64,000 nucleotides of DNA from Panulirus ornatus (taxonomy: Eukaryota; Arthropoda; Malacostraca; Decapoda; Palinuridae), in contig NC_092269.1 in assembly GCF_036320965.1 (NCBI RefSeq), forward strand, positions 32,511,843 to 32,575,842. The letters are read 5' to 3'. This document shows positions 56,400 to 64,000 of this stretch, piece by piece. The number at the start of each line of letters is the position of its first letter. Position 1 is the stretch's first letter. The notes under the pieces are model-generated. The model did no database searches and had not been told where the DNA came from. It worked only from the letters and a program-made list of their open reading frames with translations. The position numbers were made by a program, and so were the translations under genes.

Positions 56400-57345
56400 T
56401 AAGTTAGCACCAAGAACAAAGAAATGGCCTCAGCCTCAATCACTCACATCCAATCTGTAGGTGTCATGTATACCGCACAGAAATTAGAGCCCCCTACCCA
56501 CAATCATGCCCCACAAACCTGTACACAGTTTTCCCCCAAAGCTTCATATGCCCTCATTAAGCACACTGACAGCATGCTATTCCCTATAAACTTTATTATT
56601 CCAATATGCTCTAACGTTTGAAAGACTCCTGCATATTCAGGCCCCAAGCCCTCATAGTATCTCTCACGACATCATTCCACCTCCTCCTTGGTTTCCTCAT
56701 TTTCCTTATTCCTTCCAGTTCTGACACGTATATGCTTTTAGTCATCCTTTCTTCACTTATCTTCTCCATTGGTCCAAACCATTCAGTACACCCTCTTCAG
56801 CTCTCTCATACATACACTACTTTTACTACCACACCTTGCTCTCATCCTATCATTTCTTATTCAATCAACCCTCCTTATACCACACACTGTCCTCAAACGT
56901 TTCAATTACAACACATTCACTCTATCCTTTACATTCTGTCCAAGTACCACACCTTGCATCCATACAGCACCAACAAGACTACCACACCATCAAACATACC
57001 TATCCATGCCCTTAAAGACAATGACCTCTCTCTCTATGCATTCTGCAATGCATACAAGACCTTTGCCTCCTCACCCATCCAATGGCTAATTTAAGCACCT
57101 ATGGTTCTAATTTCAGCCATATCCACTTCCAGATATCTACAGGACTCCACTTCCAGCAAATTTTCTCCATTCAAACTCACACTCCAAATAAACAGTCTTC
57201 TCACTGCTAAACCCAATAACCTTACTTTTATTCATATCTACTCTCAACTTTCTCCTTTCACTCACTCTCCTAAATTCAGACACCAGCTTCTGCTGTTTCT
57301 CACTTGAATCTGCCACCAGAACCATATCGTAAACAAACAAAACTG
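56400..57345 (-). mobile_element. LINE-A, old minus-strand copy
   Basis: Follows the pattern of the 42.2-43.8 kb copy from mid-3'UTR (CCCCACAAACCTGTACACAG) through the C-terminal domain to the reverse-transcriptase active-site region. There it reads MVLVADSSEKQQKLVSEFRR, then RVDMNKSKVIGFSSEK (57,137-57,340); the FADD box itself is damaged (FVYD). It preserves the codons missing between the two frames of the 42.2-43.8 kb copy. Multiple stops elsewhere. Confidence 0.85.
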
Positions 57346-58818
57346 ACCTCCTATCACAAACAATATGTGGATATGCAGCATATCAATAATTGCAAAATGG
57401 TGGTTTTGAAAGGTGAAAAATGTTCTATCTGAGGCAGTGTCCCACAAGCATGAGATTCCCAAAAAGTATATCAGGATTTAACCTGCACCTCATAATTTGG
57501 TGGGAGGGCAATATACCTCATTTGCCCTTTGCAAATGACCAAAATGTTTACAGCCAATGCTTATAAAATGAGTTACCCTCAGTAAATCAACAACCATTAT
57601 CAGGCTAATGTCATTGGCTTATCCCTCAAAGCTAATTAGAGCTCACATTTCACAGGTTGAGGAAGCAAAACCAAGGCAGCTACTGGCTATTGAAGGTTCA
57701 GGGAAAAAGTTATTAAAAAAGGAGGAAAGGGCAGGGTAAGTACAAAAATCAGGAGAAACTGCTCACAGGATGCCAACTCATGTAAAGAAAAATTTTTCAA
57801 CTCTCAAAACCTATATATCTCTTCTTGCAGTTGTCATGAAAGCTTACCTGCATGATGGAGGAAGGTTAGAGGAAAACATATTGATAACTAAACCCAAGGC
57901 AAAAATAACTTTAATGATTAATGTGAGGAACTCTGGAAACTGACTGTCAAGAGAGAATTCCAGAGCCAAACAGGAAGAATCCATACGTCTCTTCTAGGAT
58001 ACCATTTGATGAAGGGGGAAGAATGCCAAAAATATCCATTAGCTGGTTTTCTTTTAATAAAAGGCTCTACGAAAGCTAAGGCATGGGCCATCTTTTCCCA
58101 ACATAAAGCTCAGGACAAGCCAGTGAAGGTGCTCACAACCCATGAAACAAAAGTGGAAAACTTCCTAAACTTCGTTTATATATACATATAATCTAGCCAG
58201 AAGGGGTTAAAGACCAGGATGAATAACAGATTCTCTCAGTACTCTTGGCAAAGTCCAATGTTTTCTTTGAGAATCAGGGCATTGGGCATGAGGTTCTCTT
58301 ACAAAACTTCCTCAAGAGGATGAAAAAGGCTAATTCTAAATTTGGTATATACTAAGCCAAAACTGTTTTTTTTTTTATTCTAAACCCATCAAAAGGCTTT
58401 AGAAGACATGATACATTGTCTGGACATAGTATAAAAAGTCACAATTTTCCACCAAAAACACAAATGCTGTAAAGATAAGAATTTATGTATGAATGGCTTT
58501 AAAAAAATAAGTACTTGATGAAACAGGTCTAAGCTATAAAGATTTCCCCATTTGGCCCACTAGGGAGAGGCACACAGTCTCCTGAAGGACTGGAAAACTA
58601 AATCTCAATTCAGGCCTGAGACACTACTGCTACTAGTTATGTTCTGGAGATAAAGAATCATAAGAACTCGAAACAGAAAGCATAACTTACTACTGAGAAA
58701 ATAATATTCAAGGAAGGCAGCAGTATTTCAGGCCATTTCATACTGAGTATATGTGTAAATACCACAATCCAGGACTGAAGTTAAGTTTTTGCAAAGCTAA
58801 GATAGTTTGGAAAAACCC

Positions 58819-58820
<2 letters not shown>
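57346..58820. other. Span without a supported gene
   Basis: AT-rich, no exon or element recognised. Confidence 0.45.

Positions 58821-58867
<47 letters not shown>
58821..58867. repeat. (TA)n microsatellite
   Basis: About 47 bp of TA, followed 20 bp later by an A-run. Confidence 0.96.
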
Positions 58868-58869
<2 letters not shown>

Positions 58870-58934
58870 AGCCATTACAAAACTCAAAAAAAAAAAAAAA
58901 TTGTTGAGAAGAACCTTTCCCATATGAATAACTT

Positions 58935-59560
58935 AGTCTTTTGTCTTTAAGGGCAAAAATGGGTATATTTGATGGTACAGTAGTTCTGCTTGGACCTTGT
59001 ATAAGGCTTAGACAGAAATTTAAAGGACAGGGTGAATGTGTTAAAAATGAAATGATTGCAGAGAATGTGTGTAAGGAGGGTTCATCGATAAGTAATGGTA
59101 GGGTAAGACACTGGCATAGTTGAAATAGGTCAAATAAAAGAGCTGAAATGGGTATGCTTAAATGGCTTGGAAATACATCTAAAGAGTGTGGAACAGACGA
59201 CTAAAAGGGTATACATGTCCAAAGTGGAAGGAAAAAGGAAAAGGAAGAAACCATGGAAAAAGTAGGGGGATGGAGTGAGTGATGCTTTGAAGGTTAAGAT
59301 GCCTGAATAAGGAAGGTGCCAGGCACCCAAGGGATACAGCAAATTTGGGCAATATGGTTCACAGGGGATGACGTGCTAAACCAGGAAGTAAGAAGAGGTT
59401 GGGAAATCCCAGAAAGGTCAGTAAGGCCTAATTGAGGATAGTTGGCTTTGGTCTTGGTGCATTAAACATAACACATTGTGGGTGGCTGGAAGTGAATGAT
59501 GCTAATTTTTCGCCTGGTCCCAGTGCTACTTCACTAATGCGTCAAATGGCGACCATTTAT
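58935..59560 (+). mobile_element. LINE-A, old plus-strand copy
   Basis: Begins with SLRAKMGIFDGTVV, matching SRKAKMGIFEGIVV of the better copy, then degenerate blocks for the WFGHM and RPKWRWKD regions, GTTCACAGGGGATGACGTGC (the stop region), and a tail with CCCAGTGCTACTTCACTAATG. Heavily mutated, with an internal deletion of the LYGCEAW region. Confidence 0.78.
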
Positions 59561-60479
59561 GAAAAAATGGTGATAGTCACAGAGCTCAGTTCTTTAGTGT
59601 TTGTCATTATGAAATACCTATAATTTTGTATTTAGTTCATTCATAGTTTTGTACTCACATTGTATATTTGTTACAATGTGCATTCAATTATTCAAAAGTA
59701 TTTCAAGCACCATCTTGGAAATAACTGTTATTACAGACTTTATGGGTTACCCTCGGTGCTTATATTTTTTGCCATATAAATCTAAATCCAAAGATTGTTT
59801 TTTCTGATTTCATCCTTTTCATATTCTTTAAAACCTTTGCCTACTTATATTTGGGGTTTTAACACTGTACGGTTCTAAAACTAATCATATATCAAAATCT
59901 AGATAGATAAAACATGATTTCTCTAATTTTGGCCAGATATGTTATTTACAAATTAAACTTAAGAAATAAGAGATATGATGCATAAGAGGAGACAAATGAT
60001 GCTTGGATTAGCCGATTCTAAACATTTCTTAAATAACTCGAGGAAATCATTTAATGAATCTTCTTAAGAGATGTACACAAATAATCCTTGAAGATTTTAT
60101 ATGGCGGAACAATCATCTTGAAGTAGTATCAAATGGGTATTCTACATTTGAGGATGCCAATGACAAAAATGGAACCAAGAGGAAAACAGACGCGCAATAA
60201 TTAATCCAATACATAGATACCGTTGAAGAGGATGTCACAGTCATACCCTATGAGGTCAACATGCCAATATCAGCACATGGGATTTTTTTCAAAAAATACT
60301 TCAAAAAGGTGTCGTCGCGTATACAAATCACCTCAAATCTCGTTTCTGCAGTAGTGTCTCACCTTAAATTCCATTTCTGGAGGAGTGTCTTTTTCACATA
60401 AGATAAAAGAAAAATAAAATCCATGTGATTACACTGGGTAACAACGAAATTTTGAGTTACGTCAATTGAATGTTTTGAT
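59561..60479. other. Upstream span of the right-edge gene
   Basis: AT-rich, without an exon that I can support. Confidence 0.45.
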
Positions 60480-60574
60480 CAGGAGGGTAGACTCACTTCC
60501 CTCACCACATGTTTACCTCGCAACCAATGCGGGCCGCCGCTGGCTAGTGCTCGAGCCATTCCGTTAAGTGCAAG
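60480..60574 (+). promoter_or_regulatory. Probable promoter/5'UTR of the right-edge gene
   Basis: A local rise in GC and CpG (GCGGGCCGCC at about 60,529-60,538, CTCGAG) in AT-rich surroundings, a CCAAT box (60,524-60,528), and CAAGATGGC at 60,571-60,579. The last matches the YY1-type element often found at or just after housekeeping start sites, here covering the start codon. The exact transcription start cannot be read from sequence. Confidence 0.4.
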
Positions 60575-60672
60575 ATGGCTGAACCACAACAAATGGATGT
60601 GGAAAATAACTTTAACTGGAATTCCGACGACGATGACGTGGTTATCATCGAGCATAGGCACACACCAACAGA
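60575..60672 (+). CDS. Probable first coding exon of an unidentified gene (acidic, SIM-like motif)
   Basis: ATG in good context (CAAGATGG) opens 32 codons plus two bases, ending directly before a perfect GTAAGT donor at 60,673. The peptide starts MAEPQQMDVENNFNWNS and continues with four Asp and then VVIIE. A run of acidic residues next to VVII matches the consensus of a SUMO-interacting motif ([VI][VI]x[VI] beside Asp/Glu); this functional reading is inference. Placement at a CpG-rich, CCAAT-containing segment supports a 5' exon. I do not recognise the protein, and most of the gene would lie beyond the window or in exons I cannot prove. Confidence 0.6.
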
Positions 60673-61827
60673 GTAAGTACCTGCTGTGTATTCCATTATA
60701 GTGTTTTTGAGATATTTACTCATATTGGGATATAAACGACCTTTCAAAAGAGGGGTTCCACACGATCTCGATCGATTCACTTCCTTAATCCTGTGCTTTC
60801 CAAAGTTGAGAGCATCAGTGTAATTTGGAGGATTTTTCTCATTTGAGGCATTAGATGGGTTACATATCTCTAGGTCACTGTTAATTTAATTCACACTGGA
60901 GGTTTATTGTTTCATCGGAGAACTAAGCGAGGAAGTTTCTAGAATATCGTGTTAGAATTATCCTATTTTTTATGTTATTGAACCTAGCTTCATATATCTT
61001 AAAGTGCATCGTTTAAAACAGAATATGACGCTGGATAATGAAAATGAAATAGCTAATTGTTGGAAAAGTTATAAATTGCTCTTTAGAACACAACCCTATG
61101 CTAAAATTCAAAACCACTAGGATTGCTTAGAAATATTTCATTTAATATTTCGAGGGTAAAAAAGAGTAATTTGCAGTTTTAGTTTGGAAATCCCCAGTAA
61201 GCAATGTCCCCAATAAACTGCTTCACCTGTAAGACTTAAGTACGAAATTTAAGTATAGTACTGCTAATACTAGTAGAGTCTACTGCCTACAATCCAACTT
61301 AATGTCTATTACTTATCTTTAAACATAGTTGTTCCAGATAGTGGTACCACTGTATATTTTAGTATTTTATTACCATTTTACAAGCTGATATTGCACAGTT
61401 AACAGAAATATTGGTACATGTGTTTTGAGGGTCAAGTGCAAAATATGAGCAAGTGAATACTTAGTCCGATGAATTACCCTAATGAGTCTAAAAAATTTAA
61501 GTGCAGTAACTGGAATCCACATACAAATCACAGGCACAGTATTGTTGGAAAATGATTAACGGGACAGAGGTTCTCTGGTGGAATATAAATGATACAAGTT
61601 TGCATTGGTACTTGTATGGCACAGCATGAATAGAGAATAGAATAACTTTTATTCTGTGATGTATGATAAGTAGGGAAAATGAGGGGTTTATTAATACAAA
61701 ACTAGGCAATACTCTTGTTGAAATCAACATGATTTAAGGATACCTCATGGGTACCTCACTTAACATTGTAAATAGTCAAAATTAACCTAATTTTTGATGT
61801 TTGTTAAATATACTTTTGCCATGGTAG
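60673..61827. other. Putative first intron
   Basis: AT-rich sequence with no repeat array or transposon visible, starting with GTAAGTACC. Confidence 0.4.
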
Positions 61828-61972
61828 GTTTACATCCAGTCACAGGCCATTTCATGCTTTAGCACATGGTAAATGCTCAAAATGGCCAGTGATGACTGGT
61901 AAACTTGCTGAACAAATGTGCCACATGGGTGCAGATAGAAATGTCGTTGAATTGTACTACCAGGAACTCTGA
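61828..61972 (+). CDS. Candidate second exon of the right-edge gene
   Basis: After an acceptor-like TACTTTTGCCATGGTAG, the first base completes the split Glu codon left by exon 1. The frame then stays open for 47 codons (including FTSSHRPFHALAHGKCSKWP and VVELYYQEL) to a TGA at 61,970-61,972. The phase match is in favour. The pyrimidine tract is mediocre, the open length could arise by chance, and a GTAAAT inside it could be an alternative donor. If accepted, the product would be only about 80 residues. Confidence 0.3.
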
Positions 61973-64000
61973 AAATTAAGGTAAATTTTGGCTAGTAGGA
62001 GAGGATACAATAGGTTTTCTTGGATTCTGTTGATATCTTCAAGTATTTGATTTCGTTTTATAGTACAGTTTCCCTGATCTTTGTAAAAGTCTTTCTCTGA
62101 AATAATTTTAGTAATAAATTACTAAACTACCAGTACAAAATCATTTATATTTCAAAAGTAATAGAGTGGTACTGCAGAACTGGAAATTTACCACTTCTTA
62201 TGCACAGAGAAGTGGTAATGTCATTTGAAAATTTTAAAAATTATGTGAAGTCAACACTTGACTGCAAAAGTGTATAAGCCGTAACAATTAATTTGCTTTG
62301 CATTTGACAGAAAGACAAAACTTTTTGTAATACTGTTTAACCATTTCTGAAAATATGATTTTACATTTTGTGAAGTAAGGTTGTTTTATCTGAGTTTAAG
62401 TTCTGTGACACATAATGACAAAGGTAAGCTGTATTGTCTGACTCTGCTGTCAACTAGATATTAAGCATGAATAACGGTAAATATATTTTTTCTTAGATTC
62501 ATGTCACATATACAATTAGGATTAAAATGCTTTTAACTTATCATTTTAATTGTAATTTAATACGTCTTATTGTCGGAGTGAAAGGATCACTTTTGCATAA
62601 AAATCGGGCACTCTTTGTAGATTCGTTAATAACTCATTTTCTGATGAGATCTGGGCTAAGCTTTGAAGTCATTCTTAGCCTTGAAATTTTCTAGGAAATG
62701 TCTTTTCACTTTTTAAAGCAGAGAAACTGCTCTACAGATGCATTCATACCTGGAATTATTAAAGCTGCCATTTCATTTTGTTAAGATAAATCTAGATAAG
62801 GGATCACAACTTTTTCTTGAAACACTAATGTAACATTGTGGTCACCTTCACGGCTGATTGTGGGCAAGGGGGTTGGAGGGGATACAAGATGTACATCAGT
62901 TGATTGATCAAATATAAACCTTTCAGTTTGTTATTGTTACAAATTATATATGAGAACTAAATATTATAGAGGAAGTTCAAGAATATGAATGCTTATTTGC
63001 ATGAAGGAAGAAGTGCTCGACTGCATTTAATGATACTGTAGTAGCTATCGTTGTGTCTGGCATTGGTAGATCATTAGGCTGATGTAGGTTGAGCTTCAAG
63101 AAGCAAACCCAGTCACTATGTATCCAAAGAACTTCTGTCTCCCAGGTTTAGACTGCAAAGTGCAAAATTTACTCAATTTTAACTACGTAGTTTTTTAACT
63201 AAACATAGAATTAGGTAGTAACAGTAGAGACTTGTAACACAAACCAAAAGTAACCAAGGTAATCACTTAGTCTTTTCTTATTGGTTAGGGCAAGGTCAGA
63301 TCAAGTTTATTTGGTTCCTATATATATATTGTGGCATTTTCTCTGCATAACTGTGGTATATTGTTTGGAGAATTTCCTCATTCTTAAATAAAAGTACTGT
63401 ACATCTTGGATGGCTTTTTTCCTCCACCTCTCTAATTAATTGGAGTGGAATGAAAAGCCTTCAATCTCCTTAATTCACTTCAATCATCCTTTTCTGTATG
63501 CTGTAATGTTGCTGCTCTTCACTTTTGTTCTACAGGTATTATTTTGGCTTTTGTTCCTATGGGCTGTCTGCATGTGTCAGCAAAGCATATGTATTTGGTT
63601 GATGCTTCCTACAGTTTTTGTGTAGAGACTGGCCATGCAGGGATTGATTATTATGATATTGCCTTCTCTCAAACATGTAAGCTATGAATTTTCTTCCTTC
63701 TTTTGTCTTTCCCTCATCCTATAACCATTGTACCTTTAATAGTCGGGCATAAAAAACCAGTGGAGCCCTGGTTATTTTGATTTCTCTTTTACAATTTTCT
63801 TTAACCCAAGATGGCTTTTGCTTTGGGCATATTTCGTCCATGCCTTAATGGTCACTATGAAAAAACTTTTCTTCCTTGCACCCTCCTTCATATATGTACT
63901 GTGCCAACAAAATGTCTTTATGAGGTCTAGAAACTGATAGATAAAATAGCACTGAAAAATTTACTAATCACATACTTTTTATAGAAGAGGCAACTATTAG
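61973..64000. other. Right-edge AT-rich span
   Basis: No mobile element or repeat array. A strong acceptor (CTTCACTTTTGTTCTACAG, ending at 63,538) is followed by only about 22 codons in the frame left by exon 1, so I do not annotate an exon there. Confidence 0.45.

Noticed and set aside
63539..63605. Exon after a strong acceptor at 63,538 in phase with exon 1
   Set aside because: The frame reaches a stop after about 22 codons and no clear donor precedes it.

Overview
The window looks like nuclear DNA of an arthropod, most likely a decapod crustacean. This is inferred from three things: very dense, long, near-perfect microsatellites (AC, GA and TA tracts of 40-100 bp); many degenerate minisatellites; and several copies of a non-LTR retrotransposon whose 3' end (…CTACCTCGC…GCGGGAGACAGCGAC followed by A or TA runs) I associate with decapod genomes. 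There is no bacterial-type gene organisation, no CRISPR array and no convincing tRNA or rRNA gene. Most open frames here are read through simple repeats (Ser-Leu, Thr-His or Ile-Tyr runs) and are not genes.

Left part (1 to about 29.7 kb): almost no recognisable coding sequence. It holds microsatellites, tandem repeats with units of about 20 to 62 bp (3.2-3.9, 12.0-12.2, 19.0-19.5, 21.0-21.2, 24.0-24.2, 26.4-26.6, 29.3-29.4 kb), a 2-kb polypyrimidine block (16.7-18.8 kb), two tRNA-derived SINE-like pieces (3.3 and 9.4 kb), a Penelope-like repeat with a degenerate hammerhead-ribozyme fold (18.86-19.03 kb), and one LINE-B remnant (20.1-20.3 kb).

Middle (about 30 to 42 kb): AT-rich and less repetitive. 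Two short minus-strand segments at 41.32-41.38 and 40.24-40.30 kb have canonical splice borders, compatible phase and GC-rich codons; they are the best candidates for exons of a host gene, which I cannot name. A third possible exon at 32.4 kb overlaps a minisatellite and is weaker. A tRNA-derived SINE lies at 39.9 kb and an antisense reverse-transcriptase fragment at 39.1 kb.

Right part (42 to 59.6 kb): a retrotransposon cluster. LINE-A is a non-LTR element with an FADD reverse transcriptase and a C-terminal domain reading MLYGCEAWAM…WFGHMERMSEERLTKR. It is present in at least nine truncated copies on both strands, often nested in the (TA)n tails of other copies or in head-to-head pairs. LINE-B (CR1/L2-like C-terminus) and a Jockey-like element (YADN box, C-terminal CCHC knuckle) are also present. 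Between them sit two minus-strand open frames for multi-spanning membrane proteins (52.2-52.8 and 48.5-48.8 kb) and a 514-bp pogo/Tigger-like MITE (53.7-54.2 kb) that strongly resembles a mammalian repeat family.

Right edge (60.5 to 64 kb): a probable first coding exon on the plus strand at 60,575-60,672 (good start context, acidic VVII motif, GTAAGT donor), with a phase-compatible but uncertain second exon at 61,828-61,972.
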